DNA of 64,000 nucleotides from Paroedura picta (GCF_049243985.1 NC_135384.1:12334501-12398500), one strand, 5' to 3'; shown: positions 42,615-54,110, numbered from the stretch's first letter. The notes: generated from the sequence alone by a model not told the origin. A program made the numbers and translations.

Positions 42615-42960
42615 TGAAGAAGAAGAAGAAGAGCTGATTCTTATATGCCGCTTTTGTCAACCCAAAGGAGGCTCCAAGCGGCCTACAGTCACCTTCCCTT
42701 TCCTCTCCCCACAACAGACACCCTGTGAGGTGGGTGAGGCTGAGGGAGCCCTGTTATTATTGAAGAAGAGTTGGTTCTTATATGCTGCTTTTCTCTACCT
42801 GTAGGAGTCTCAAAGCGGCTGACATTCATCTTTCCATTCCACTCCCCACAACCGACACAGTGTGAGGTGGGTGAGGCTGAGAGAGCCCAGATATTCCTGC
42901 TCAGTCAAAGCAGTTTCTCAGTGCTGTGGTGAGCCCAAGGAAACCCAGCTGGTTGCATGT
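42615..42960 (-). mobile_element. Two adjacent Sauria-type SINE copies (unit A)
   Basis: The first (about 42615-42760) has the (GAA)n end, CTTATATGCCGCTTTTGTCA and CAGACACCCTGTGAGGTGGG. The second (42761-42960) has GAAGAGTTGGTTCTTATATG, CACTCCCCACAACCGACACA and GTGAGCCCAAGGAAACCCAG. Both lack the tRNA head, so they are truncated. Both are also present in units B and C. Confidence 0.82.
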
Positions 42961-43704
42961 GTTTGGGCAGGGTCCAGTGGCAAGGAGCCATGTCAAAAGC
43001 CCAGGGTCCTGTTATTTCCTTGATCCCTTTTAGAGGTTCTGGTGGATGGTGGAATTATGATGGATCCAGTCCCTGCAGACTGAGCAGTCTTCATACTGGT
43101 TGTGGCCCCGACCCTTCCTATGTCCATCACCATGAACCCTCCAGCATACCCACAGGTGTTCTTGCATCCTTTGTCTACCTTCTCCTGACCACTCCCATAG
43201 CCACCCACTTGCACTTTCCTCAGTGGCACTGAGAGTCATGTATGGCTGAAAATGTCACTGTCTGCAAACTCTTTTCTGGGAATAGTGGGGAGCCCATGTA
43301 GCTGAAAGCATCAGAGACAGAGCACTTGCAAGCATGTGAGCAAAGGAAGAGCCCTCAGGCAGGTGGCAGAGGAGGTGTGTGAGCAAGGTCCAGTCACAGT
43401 GAGTCCTGCAAGAAGCTCAGGATTGTGGCAGATGTCCCACCTCTCGTGTCAATCCTGAGGGAAATGGAAGTTTTGGGCTTCCTCTTCTTGCTTGTGAGAG
43501 TTGAGAATGGTGGGACTTCCATATCGAACTGAATGCATCCCACACAGCGAGGCCTTCCGGAACACTCCTCCTACTTATGGTACCACTGGGGCTTCTGCTT
43601 CTCTTAGAAGGTTTCTTGAGCTGACAAAACGAAGTCTCCGGGACAGCCCAATATTTCCATTTAAGATACAGATAGTTACCTCACCCTTCTCACCCACTTA
43701 AAAT

Positions 43705-43845
43705 TGTAAGTCTATATTTCCTCTGGTCTGCTATTTTGCAATCTACCAAGGCAGCAGAAAACAGGACACAGTGCATTATGGTGATGGTGATTTTATTTAA
43801 AGACCTCATAACGCCAGGTACTATAAAATAATACCAACAGGTATA
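43705..43845. other. 141-bp block present in unit B but absent from A and C
   Basis: In A and C, CACCCACTTAAAAT runs directly into GCAGGTTAAAAGC; in B this block intervenes. Its complement (CTGTGTCCTGTTTTCTGCTG, then TTACAATTTTAAGTGGGTGA) aligns with 28420-28500 in the inverted unit (CTGTATCCTGTTTTCTTCTG, AACAATTTTAAATGGGTGA). It is therefore probably ancestral sequence lost from A and C, not an insertion in B. Confidence 0.75.
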
Positions 43846-44009
43846 GGTTAAAAACATGTGAATGCAGGAGCTATACATTGGTGATCAAATATATCAAGGT
43901 GCTCCATTTGACATATAGTATAAGAATATTTTTAAACAAACTAGAATTTCGATTCTATATATAAATGGAACATAGGGTTAAAAGAAAGACGAATATATGA
44001 ATCTGTAAC

Positions 44010-44535
44010 GGGTGATCCCAATACGATGGGAAATGCTGGAGATGTTATGATGTCATAGGTTCCTTTTACTATATGTGGTGGTCATGTGATTGAGTAAAAC
44101 CAATTGGATAAAAATCCATGCCTTGATAGAGAAAATGTTACAAATGAAGTTTCCTTTATGTTCTAAATATATGTTGCTAAGCTATTTACCTGTATATGCC
44201 AGAGATGTTTTCTTTTATGCAACCACCGCTGCCCGACTTGTAGTGGCTCAAAGATGGAAACAAGAAGTCCTGCCTGGAAGGGACATATGGTTGGATAAAA
44301 TCGGAGAACTTGCCGCCATGGCAAAATTGACAAACCTGCTTTACAAAAGACTCATGGAAGAGTTCTATGATCCCTCGAATTGTTTCTTAGAATGTTTGAA
44401 TAAGTAGTTTTTGTCTTAGTTCTTGTTGTATTAGATATTTGTTGGGGCGGGAGTTATATTGGATGCATTTATTCAGCTGTTTTTCCCTCTTCTATTGCTT
44501 AAACTACAATAAAGAATTCATATTATAAAACAAAG
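44010..44535 (+). mobile_element. L1 LINE 3' fragment (unit B)
   Basis: It is orthologous to 36241-36766, with TTAARLVVAQRWKQEVLPGR and KIGELAAMAKLTNLL. The target duplication is ATATGAATCTGTAAC (43995-44009) and ATATGAATCTGCAAC (44536-44550). Confidence 0.85.
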
Positions 44536-44922
44536 ATATGAATCTGCAACTGATTATCTATTTTTCCATGGATGTGGAGTAGCAATGGTGTCAGCCTAGG
44601 ATCTGAGTTCTAATTTCTGCTCTTCCATCAAATATTTCAGTTGACATTGGTCCAGTCACTCTCTTTCCACTTATTCTACCTCGCTGGGCCATGAGTTTAG
44701 TATCCAGAAAGCCATTCTTAAGTGCTCTATTTATATTATTCATTTATTTATATTCCACCCTTCCTAGCACAGCTGGCTCACAGCAGATCACATGTCATAA
44801 AAACAGATAAAACAAATAAAAATCCCCTCCCACCCTCATGTTCCACCCCACTATTACTCCTCCCTTCTCCACACTGACCCCCAATACCCCTCTTCCCAAC
44901 TGTATACCTGGGGAAATGTAAT

Positions 44923-45057
44923 GGGTTTAATGGGTTTAATGGGCAGTAATGGGTTTAAACTACAAGGAAAAATAGAGTTGTTCATGCGTTGAGCAGGAGG
45001 TTGGACTAGATGGCCTGTATGGCCCCTTCCAACTCTATGATTCTATGATTCTATGAA
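44923..45057 (+). mobile_element. CR1 LINE 3' end (unit B), internally deleted
   Basis: It has the same structure as 37144-37287, with the CR1 TTGAGCAGGAGGTTGGACTA region and the ATTCTATG tail, and the same internal deletion. Confidence 0.88.
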
Positions 45058-45200
45058 AATGACAGTATGGCATTTTTGGGTTTTATACACTCCCCCTCCC
45101 AGCAAACTGACTATAATATCAAATACATGATCATATATATTAAAACATTAAAATAAACTTTACAATCAATCAGTGTGGAGAGATATAACCCATCATGACA

Positions 45201-45341
45201 ATCAGAATTCTATACAATGTGGGGAACATTTGCCTCGCCGTAAAAGTGTAGCTTCATATGTGGAACTGGATATGGGTTCAGAGCACAGTCTACTGTCCCT
45301 TCTTATCCATAAACAAGTTAGATATGAATTCCTCTGTGAGG
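45201..45341 (+). promoter_or_regulatory. Conserved OR-upstream module, left part (unit B)
   Basis: It is identical in layout to 37432-37571 and is again cut by the LINE insertion. The right part resumes at 46836. Confidence 0.45.
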
Positions 45342-46835
45342 TTCTGGCTCCTTTTTTATTTAATTCTGGCTCCTTTTTTATTTAATTCTGGCTCCTTTTT
45401 TATTTAATTCTGGCTCCTTTTTTATTTAATCTGGCTCCTTTTTTATTTAATATCTATATTGATGCATTAATCAAACGACTAAAGAACTCAGACATTCATG
45501 CCCCTAAACTTGCAGACAGAAGGTTACCCATACTTATGTTTGCTGATGATGCAGTAATTCTCTCACAGACCAGAATAGGCCTGAAAAGGGCTTTGGAAGT
45601 TTTGGCCTTGCATTGCCAGGAGGAACACCTAGTTATCAATTATACCAAAACAAAAATTATGTGCTTTAACAACAGGGCAATTTTTTTTACTTGGCATATT
45701 GACCAACACCGTATTGAGCAAGTCAAATGCTTCAAATTTCTTGGTGTGATCTTCCAGTATAACGGAAAGCAAACTGCTCATATTCACTCAATAGCTAACT
45801 CTGCTCAGAAGAGTGCAGCAGCTATCTTAAGATTCTATCGAACTAAGGGTGGTGGCTTCATTCCTGCTGCAATCAAACTGTTTTCAGCCAAATCACTGGC
45901 TCAACTTACATATGGTGCCCAATTAGGCCCTTACTCCAATTTTGCTCCCTTAGAGAAAATTCAAGCAGGTTTCCTAAGAGCCCTCTTTAATGTTCCAAGG
46001 TGTACAGCCAATGTAGTTCTCCGGCAGGAGGCAGGGTTGACAAAAGTAGAGACCAGGCATGGATAACAATAATTAACTATTGGCTAAAAATTCATCTTCA
46101 ACCTGTAGGCCTTATTCCTTCTTTCTTGTCAGTTAACCCACAACCCACTTGGTGTACAGAAATAATTAACAAACTTCTTAAAATTGGCTTAGCCCCTGAT
46201 CATCTATTAGAAACGGGGCACAGACAAGCAAAACATCTGGTCTATCAACGACTTATGGATATTGAGCTACAAAATGAGATGGCCCTACTCCCAAGCCCAT
46301 ATAGGTTACTAAAGTCCTGGGAGGGATTTTCTACTGCACCATACCTAACATATATCACCTTTACTAAATTTCGATGGGCTTTTTTGAGGGCCCGGTTCAA
46401 TGCATTTCCATCAGCACTGCTAAGTGGAAGACTGCAGCGTGTGCCCATAGAGGACCGATTATGCCCTTGCAATTCAGGTGTAATTGAATCAATTGCCCAC
46501 ATTATATTATACTGTGACTTTTATAAGGTTGCCAGAAGCCGTTTAATCCTGCCCTTGTTATCAAGGTTTCCTGGACTTACAGATGATCATCTGGTTAACA
46601 TCTTGCTTGCAGATAAAGATAGTTCTGTCTCTTACATGGTGGCACGGTTTTGCTATGCTGCCAGCAGAGTGCGGAAGTCTTTGGCTGTTGTTGGTGCTGA
46701 GTGACCTGACTGTCGGAATGCTGTGTTCATGTTTTGTGCCTTTGTCAACTCCCTGATGCCAAATGTCCTGTTGATGTATGTCTGTAGATACTTTGATGCT
46801 GGTCAATGACCATAATAAATAAAACAAACAAACAA
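45342..46835 (+). mobile_element. LINE, 5'-truncated, with a five-copy junction array (unit B)
   Basis: It is the duplicate of the LINE at 37572-39044, with the same truncation point, frame change and 3' tail. The 5' array beginning CTGGCTCC has five copies instead of four, which accounts exactly for the 22-bp offset change (7769 to 7791). Almost no other differences are visible; one base changes NFFTW to IFFTW. Confidence 0.9.
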
Positions 46836-47400
46836 CTCAATGAGGTTTTCTGTAGCCCCAGGTCAAGTTTCCAGAGTTTATGGACATGAATGCCTAAATA
46901 ACTTAGGTCTGGGCAAACTAACACATACAGGGTGGGATTGGGGACATCCAGTGAGATGTTGATGACCCATGCAGTTTGGCCATGCTAAAACTATACAATT
47001 CTTTGATTATTCCATGCAAGGTTAGCTACCAGGCTGAGATTTTTAAGCAAGGAATCCTAAGTAACCATACAGTGTGGAGAACATTTGCCTCACCATGGAA
47101 GTATAGATTTACATGTGGATAAGGGATCAGAATACTGTCAACTGCCCATTCCTACACATGTACAAGTTGCATATGAGCCTCACTGTGATGTTTCCAGGTC
47201 AAGTCTCTGGGGTCTATGGACATGGAAGTCATACTAGCTTAGGTCTGTGCAAACGAATACATAGAGGGTGGGAATGAAGACAGCCAGTGGGACGTTGATC
47301 ACCCATGTTGGGTGACCATGTTCAAACAACACTATTCTTTGCTTATTCCATGCTACCAGGCTGAGATGGTTCAAGAAATGTTTCAGGGGGTTCTCAATGT
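46836..47400 (+). promoter_or_regulatory. Conserved OR-upstream module, right part plus second copy (unit B)
   Basis: 46836-47071 continues the module cut by the LINE, and 47072-47400 is the second tandem copy. Sequence and order are as in unit A at 39045-39600. Confidence 0.45.
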
Positions 47401-47920
47401 TAAAAAAAGTTGAGAAAGGCTGGTTTGGTATTATAGCTTTGACTTGCACTCCTCCAAGTGATCCCAGATCAGGGGTCCCTTGGCAGTAATAGGTGTGCAT
47501 TTTTGCTTGTAACTTTGATCTTGTGTTATGCAGTTGGACAAAAACATGCTGTATTAATTGTCAAGTTTTCTGTCTTACCCCCCCCCCTGCAAAAAGAAAG
47601 AATGAAAGAAAAACAAAGAAAAGAAAGAAAAGAAATAATATATAAATGGGAAAGGGTTTTTCAGTCGCACATCACAATTAAATGAGCAGAACTCACGGGA
47701 ATAAGTTGCTAGGCACAGAATATAAATAGATCTTTTTTTTTCATTTACACATCATATTTGGTTTAGATTAGGCAGAAAATAAGTATGTGCCTTGTAGCAA
47801 GTTGCACAATGAGATGAAAAGAATTACTTGGGTGTGCATTTTTGCTTGCAACTTTGATCTTATGTTATGCATTTGGACAAAAACATGCTGTATTAATTGT
47901 CAAGTTCTGTTTCTTAAAAG

Positions 47921-48206
47921 GTAAAGATAAAGGTATCCCCTGTGCAAACACTGGGTCATGTCTGACCCTTGGGGTGACGCCCTCCAGCGTTTTCATGGCA
48001 GACTCAATACGGGGTAGTTTTCCAGTGCCTTCCCCAGTCATTACCATTTACCCCCCAGCAAACTGGGTACGCATTTTACCGACCTCGGAAGGATGGAAGG
48101 CTGAGTCATCCTTGAGCCAGCTGCTGGGATTGAACTCCCAGCCTCATGGGCAGAGCTTTCAGACTGCATGTCTGCTGCCTTACCACTCTGCACCACAAGA
48201 GGCTCT
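47921..48206 (-). mobile_element. MIR/CORE-like tRNA SINE (unit B)
   Basis: It is orthologous to 40129-40415, with head GAGCCTCTTGTGGTGCAGAG on the minus strand and B box GGGAGTTCAATCCC. The block before it (47497-47841) is the empty duplicate. Confidence 0.8.
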
Positions 48207-49318
48207 TCAGTTTCTTACTCCCCCCCAAAAAAAGAACAAAGAAAAGAAATAATATATCAAATGGGAAAGGGTTTTTCAGTCTCACATCACAATTAAATGA
48301 GCTGAACTCTTGGGAATAAGTTGCCAGATGCAGAATATAAATAGAACTCTTTCTCATATACACATCGTTTTTGGTGTGGATTAGACAGAAAATAAGTATG
48401 TGCCTTGTAGCAAGTTGCACAATGAGATGAAAGGAATAACTCGGGTGAAAGGATGTGTGGCTTTTAGCAGCAGAAGGAATTGGAGCTGACGTGATCAAGT
48501 CACTCGCACATTTTCTCATTGTATCAAGTGTTTCTACTGCTGATATATTTTGCTGTGTATCACAGCTTCCGAAACTTTCTTCTATCCTCAGTTGGGTGTT
48601 TCTAATCCATGCTACTTATCTATCTGACCTTATGGGCAGATGGAATGATGAGCCAGTATCTGCAAATTCAGCTACGATCACAGCAGAAATGGAAAAGAAG
48701 AAGAAACTCTTAGAAAACTGCCTCTTCTAAGGTATTCAATCGCTTATATTGTGGAACTATCAGTAAGTGTGTATGTATTTGTGTCAAGAGTTATTGCAGA
48801 CCAGGGAGAATGTTCCTCCTTCCCATCATCTATATCCTTTGATTTTACTATTTGAAAGTGTTGAATTGAGCACAAATTGTGCTTAAGAAAAAAAGTTACA
48901 GCAGAACCTTTAAGAATACAGTAAGAATGTGGAACGATGCTCAGGAAGTATCCGTTGCCCAAGCTTCTGTGTATGCACAATGTCAATGCATAACACAAGC
49001 TGTAGACATTCTGTGCAGTTTGATATACATACTAATCAATTGGCTGGAACCTATAAGGATGGATTTGTACAAACTTAGGTCAACACAATTTAATATAAGG
49101 AGTTTGTGTTTAAGGACAGCAGGTGTGATATCTTCTTCCCCGTTTGTATTGTCCTAAGTGAAGAATATACCAGTTTCTTCATAGGTGATTCAATTCAGGG
49201 CTGTCTTGAAAACTGAGATGATGAAATAAGGAACCCAGACTGTTAATTCATATTTTTGAATAAAATGGTTTCTCTCGTATGTCCTACAGATAGAATGCAG
49301 CTGGATATTGAGGGCAAA

Positions 49319-50284
49319 ATGTCCAACCTGACCTCCCCATCTGAATTTCTGCTCTTGGGATTTTCAGAAATCCGACAACTACAGATCTTATTTTTCTTTG
49401 TGTTCTTAGCAGTATATTTAACTATAGTGACTGGCAATCTTCTAATTGTTATTGTTGTTGCACTTGATCATCACCTGCACACTCCCATGTACTTTTTTCT
49501 CATGAACCTGGCACTTATGGATCTTGGCATAGTTTCCATATCAGTACCTAAAGCTATGGCCAATTCCCTCCTGAACAGCAGGTCCATTTCTTTTCCTGCC
49601 TGTGTGGCTCAGGTTTTCTTCCTCGTCTTGCTTGAAGGATCAGATGTGGCCATCTTAACCATAATGGCACACGATCGGCATGTTGCTATCTGCAAGCCAT
49701 TGCAATATGAGACCATTATGCACAGTGGAGCCTGCATTCAGATGGCAGCCAGTGCATGGATTGCAGGTATACTCGATGGCATCTTACACACTGGAGGAAC
49801 TTTTGCCATCACCTTCTGCTCCAACATGATCAACCAGTTCTTCTGTGAAGCCCCACAGATTATAAAACTCTCCTGCTCTGACATGTATCTAGTTGAAGTC
49901 GGTTTTATTATGTTCACCTATTTCCTTGCATTTGGATGCTTCATCTTCATCATTGTCTCCTACATGCAGATTTTTAAAGCAGTGCTCAAAATCCCTTCTG
50001 TTCATGGCCAGAAAAAGTCCCTCTCCACTTGCCTTCCCCACCTCACTGTGGTGTTTTTGCTTATATTTTGTGGCCTCTTTGCCTACTTGAGGCCTCAGAG
50101 ACACTCTTCAAATGACCAGAATCTTCTTTTTGCGACAATTTATTCTATTCTCCCTCCCTTGCTCAATCCAATCATCTATGGCATGAGAAACAAAGAAATC
50201 AAAGCTGCCTTGTTGAAGCTCCGTGACTTGGGACATTTTCCAAAACTAATAGCAAGGAAACCTCTTGTACAAAAGTGGAGCTGA
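49319..50284 (+). CDS. Olfactory receptor, OR14-like, group II, DRH variant (array copy 2)
   Basis: A 321-residue OR differing from the copy at 41527 at only two residues, Phe254 and Gly305. Both are first-base changes that alter the amino acid, and I saw no synonymous change on reading the two exons. It has MAHDRHVAIC (DRH) at 116-125, KSLSTCLPHL, LLNPIIYGMRN and the VQKWS end. Phe254 and Gly305 match the receptor at 55396, so the 41527 copy probably carries the derived states. The splice acceptor ATGTCCTACAG has its AG at 49288-49289. Upstream and downstream DNA is almost identical to unit A, so this is one of the youngest gene pairs in the window. A collapsed or duplicated assembly is the main alternative explanation. 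Confidence 0.94.
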   Translation: MSNLTSPSEFLLLGFSEIRQLQILFFFVFLAVYLTIVTGNLLIVIVVALDHHLHTPMYFFLMNLALMDLGIVSISVPKAMANSLLNSRSISFPACVAQVFFLVLLEGSDVAILTIMAHDRHVAICKPLQYETIMHSGACIQMAASAWIAGILDGILHTGGTFAITFCSNMINQFFCEAPQIIKLSCSDMYLVEVGFIMFTYFLAFGCFIFIIVSYMQIFKAVLKIPSVHGQKKSLSTCLPHLTVVFLLIFCGLFAYLRPQRHSSNDQNLLFATIYSILPPLLNPIIYGMRNKEIKAALLKLRDLGHFPKLIARKPLVQKWS

Positions 50285-50409
50285 ATACTGTTGTGCAGAG
50301 AGTTTTTTTATACATCAGATATTGTGTGTCATTTTTTAAATGGCTTACTTCAGAAACAAATGGCTTACTGCAGAAGTGAGGGCAAAGTTCATGTTCTGAC
50401 TGGCTGTGA

Positions 50410-50751
50410 AGAAGAAGAAGAGTTGATTCTTATATGCCGCTTTTGTCAACCCAAAGGAGGCTCCAAGCGGCCTACAGTCACCTTCCCTTTCCTCTCCCCA
50501 CAACAGACACCCTGTGAGGTGGGTGAGGCTGAGGGAGCCCTGATATTATTGAAGAAGAGTTGGTTCTTATATGCTGCTTTTCTCTACCTGTAGGAGTCTC
50601 AAAGCGGCTGACATTCATCTTTCCATTCCACTCCCCACAACCGACACAGTGTGAGGTGGGTGAGGCTGAGAGAGCCCAGATATTCCTGCTCAGTCAAAGC
50701 AGTTTCTCAGTGCTGTGGTGAGCCCAAGGAAACCCAGCTGGTTGCATGTGT
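50410..50751 (-). mobile_element. Two adjacent Sauria-type SINE copies (unit B)
   Basis: They are orthologous to 42615-42960 with one GAA unit fewer. Both are head-less copies on the minus strand. Confidence 0.82.
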
Positions 50752-51657
50752 TTGGGCAGGGTCCAGTGGCAAGGAGCCATGTCAAAAGCCCAGGGTCCTG
50801 TTATTTCCTTGATCCCTTTTAGAGGTTCTGGTGGATGGTGGAATTATGATGGATCCAGTCCCTGCAGACTGAGCAGTCTTCATACTGGTTGTGGCCCTGA
50901 CCCTTCCTATGTCCATCACCATGAATCCTCCAACATACCTCCTGGTATTCTTGCATCCTTTGTCTACCTTCTCCTGACCACTCCCATAGCCACCCACTTG
51001 CACTTTCCTCAGTGGCACTGAGAGTCATGTATGGCTGAAAATGTCACTGTCTGCAAACTCTTTTCTGGGAATAGTGGGGAGCCCATGTAGCTGAAAGCAT
51101 CAGAGACAGAGCACTTGCAAGCATGTGAGCAAAGGAAGAGCCCTCAGGCAGGTGGCAGAGGAGGTGTGTGAGCAAGGTCCAGTCACAGTGAGTCCTGCAA
51201 GAAGCTCAGGATTGTGGCAGATGTCCCACCTCTCGTGTCAATCCTGAGGGAAATGGAAGTTTTGGGCTTCCTCTTCTTGCTTTTGAGAGTTGAGAATGGT
51301 GGGACTTCCATATAGAACTGAATGCATCCCACACAGCGAGGCCTTCCGGAACACTCCTCCTACTTATGGTACCACTGGGGCTTCTGCTTCTCTTAGAAGG
51401 TTTCTTGAGCTGACAAAAAGAAGTCTCCGGGACAGCCCAATATTTCCATTTAAGATACAGATAGTTACCTCACCCTTCTCACCCACTTAAAATGCAGGTT
51501 AAAAGCATGTGAATGCAGGAGCTATACGCGATCAAATATGTTAAGGTGCTCCATGTGACATATAGTATAAGAACATTTTTAAACAAAACTAGAAGTTCGA
51601 TTCTATATATAAATGGAACATAGGGTTAAAAGAAAGAAGAATATATGAATCTGTAAC

Positions 51658-52186
51658 CAGCGATCCCAATACGATGGGAAATACTGGAGATGTTATGATG
51701 TCATAAGTTCCTTTTACTATATGTGGTGGTCATGTGATTGCGTAAAACAAATTGGATAAATATCCATGCCTTGATAGAGAAAATGTTACAAATGAAGTTT
51801 CCTTTATGTTCTAAATATATGTTGCTAAGCTATTTACCTGTATATGCCAGAGATGTTTTCTTGTATGCCACCACCGCTGCCAGATTTGTAGTGGCTCAAA
51901 GATGGAAACAAGAAGTCCTGCCTGGAAGGGACATATGGTTGGATAAAATTGGAGAACTTGCCACCATGGCAAAATTGACAAACCTGCCTTACAGAAGACC
52001 CCTGGAACAGTTCTATGATCCCTCGAATTGTTTCTTAGAATGTTTGAATAAGTAGTTTTTGTCTTAGTTCTTGTTGTATTAGATATTTGTTGGGGCGGGA
52101 GTTATATTGGATGTATTTATTCAGCTGTTTTCCCCTCTTCTATTGCTTAAACTACAATAAACAATTCAAATTCAAGAAAAAAAAAG
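51658..52186 (+). mobile_element. L1 LINE 3' fragment (unit C)
   Basis: This is the third copy of the L1 end, with TTAARFVVAQRWKQEVLPGR and KIGELATMAKLTNLP, and an A-rich tail. The target duplication is ATATGAATCTGTAAC (51643-51657) and ATATGAATCTGCAAC (52187-52201). Confidence 0.85.
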
Positions 52187-52556
52187 ATATGAATCTGCAA
52201 CCGATTATCTATTTTTCCATAGATGTGGAGTAGCAATGGTGTCAGCCCAAGATCTGAGTTCTAATTTCTGCTCTTCCATCAAGTATTTCAGTTGACATTG
52301 GTCCAGTCACTCTCTTTCCACTTACTCTACCTCACTGGGCCATGAGTTTAGTATCCAGAAAGCCATTCTTAAGTGCTCTATTTATATTATTAATTTATTT
52401 ATATTCCACCATTCCGAGTACAGCAGATCACATGTCATAAAAACAGATAAAACAAATAAAAATCCCCTCCCACCCTCCTGTTCCACCCCACTATTACCCC
52501 TCCCCTCTCCATACTGACCCCCAATACCCCTCCCCCCAACTGTATACCTGGGAAAA

Positions 52557-52768
52557 TGTAATGGGTTTAATGGGCAGTAATGGGTTTAAACTACAAGTAC
52601 AACGATATCGGCTAGATATCAGGAAAAATAATTTTACAGTCAGAGTAGTTCAGCAGTGGAATAGGCTGCCTAAGGAGGTACTTTAGGATGCTTTGGGCTG
52701 ATCCGTCGTTGAGCAGGAGGTTGGACTAGATGACCTGTATGGCCCCTTCCAACTCTATGATTCTATGA
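52557..52768 (+). mobile_element. CR1 LINE 3' end (unit C), fuller copy
   Basis: AATGGGTTTAAACTACAAGT, CGGCTAGATATCAGGAAAAA, GTAGTTCAGCAGTGGAATAG, TTGAGCAGGAGGTTGGACTA and CTCTATGATTCTATG run in the order of a standard CR1 end. The part between the second and fourth strings is missing from units A and B. Confidence 0.9.
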
Positions 52769-52855
52769 AAATGACAGTATGACATTTTTGGGTTTTATAC
52801 ACTGCCCCTCCCAGCAAACTGACTAGGGGCATTATCCAGCATTTTAAAGCCATTA

Positions 52856-53134
52856 AGGTAAAGGTAAAGGTATCCCCTGTGCAAGCACCGAGTCATGTCT
52901 GACCCTTGGGGTGACGCCCTCCAGCGTTTTCATGGCAGACTCAATACGGGGTGGTTTGCCAGTGCCTTCCCCAGTCATTACCGTTTACCCCCCAGCAAGC
53001 TGGGTACTCATTTTACCAACCTCGGAAGGATGGAAGGCTGAGTCAACCTTGAGCCGGCTGCTGGGATTGAACTCCCAGCCTCATGGGCAAAGCTTTCAGA
53101 CGGCTGCCTTACCACTCTGTGCCACAAGAGGCTC
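52856..53134 (-). mobile_element. MIR/CORE-like tRNA SINE, unit C only
   Basis: It has the same family landmarks as 40129-40415 (minus strand: GAGCCTCTTGTGGCACAGAG, GGGAGTTCAATCCC, GAGGTTGGTAAAATGAGTAC). It is flanked by a perfect 14-bp duplication TTTTAAAGCCATTA (52842-52855 and 53135-53148). Units A and B have neither the SINE nor the target sequence around it. Confidence 0.9.
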
Positions 53135-53256
53135 TTTTAAAGCCATTATATAATATCAAATACATGATCATATATATTAAAACATTAAAATAAACTTTAA
53201 AATCAATCAGTGTGGAGAGATATAACCCATCATGACAATCAGAAACCTTTCTATAC

Positions 53257-53910
53257 AATATGGAATAAATTTGCCTCGCCATAGAAGTGTAGCTTCATAT
53301 GTGGAACTGGATATGGGTTCAGAGCACAGTCTACTGTCCCTTCCTATCCAAGTACAAGTTAGATATGAATCCCTCAATGAGGTTTTCTGTAGCTCCAGGT
53401 CAAGTTTCCAGAGTTTATGGACATGAATGCCCAACTTAGGTCTGGGCAAACTAACATATACAGGGTGGGATTGGGGACAGCCAGTGAGATGTTGATGACC
53501 CATGTTCAAACTATACCATTCTTTGATTATTAAGTGCAAGGTTAGCTACCAGGCTGAGATGGTTAAGCAAGGAATCTTAAGTAACCATACAGTGTAGAGA
53601 ACATTTGCCTCACCATGGAAGTGTAGATTTACATGTGGATAAGGGATCAGGACACTGTCGACTGTCCTTTCCTACACACGTACAAGTTGCATATGAGCCT
53701 CACTGTGAGGTTTCCAGGTCAAGTCTCTGGGGTCTATGGACATGGAAGTCATACAAACTTAGGTCTGTGCAAACAAATACATAGAGGGTGCGAATGAAGA
53801 CAGCCAGTGGGACGTTGATCACCCATATTGGGTGACCATGTTCAAACAACACTATTCTTTGCTTATTCCATACTACCAGGCTGAGATGGTTCAAGAAATG
53901 TTTCATGGGG
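53257..53910 (+). promoter_or_regulatory. Conserved OR-upstream module, two tandem copies (unit C)
   Basis: 53257-53580 is the uninterrupted form of the module that the LINE splits in units A and B, and 53581-53910 is the second copy. Landmarks are GAGCACAGTCTACTGTCCCT, TCAATGAGGTTTTCTGTAGC, CATATACAGGGTGGGATTGG and then CAGTGTAGAGAACATTTGCC, CATAGAGGGTGCGAATGAAG. On the minus strand both copies keep an open reading of the VINISLAV / VINVPLAV type. Function is unknown. Confidence 0.45.
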
Positions 53911-54110
53911 TTCTTAATGTTAAAAAAAAGTTGAGAAAGCCTGGTTTGGTATTATAGCTTTGTCTTGCTTGACTTGCACTCATCCACGTGATCCTAGCTC
54001 AGGGGTCCCTTAGCAGTAATAGGTGTGCATTTTTGCTTGCAACTTTGATCTTATGTTATGCATTTGGACAAAAACATGCTGTATTAATTGTCAAGTTCTG
54101 TTTCTTAAAA

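Larger units (their letters stand above)
35378..42966 (+). repeat. Segmental duplication unit A (contains OR 41527)
   Basis: This is the first of three tandem units, all starting GTCCAGTGGCAAGGAGCCAT. The order is flank, L1 fragment, old SINE, CR1 tail, upstream module split by a LINE, second module copy, doubled 350-bp block with a MIR-like SINE, OR, and minus-strand Sauria SINEs. From about 36.95 kb to the end it is almost identical to unit B (offset 7769, then 7791-7792 bp); before that it is less similar. Confidence 0.92.
42967..50757 (+). repeat. Segmental duplication unit B (contains OR 49319)
   Basis: The element order is the same as in unit A, and from about 44.7 kb it is almost identical to A. 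Differences include one extra 22-bp copy in the LINE 5' array, an extra 141-bp block at 43705-43845, and a 3-bp change in a GAA run. Before about 44.7 kb it is about as different from A as from C. Confidence 0.92.
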
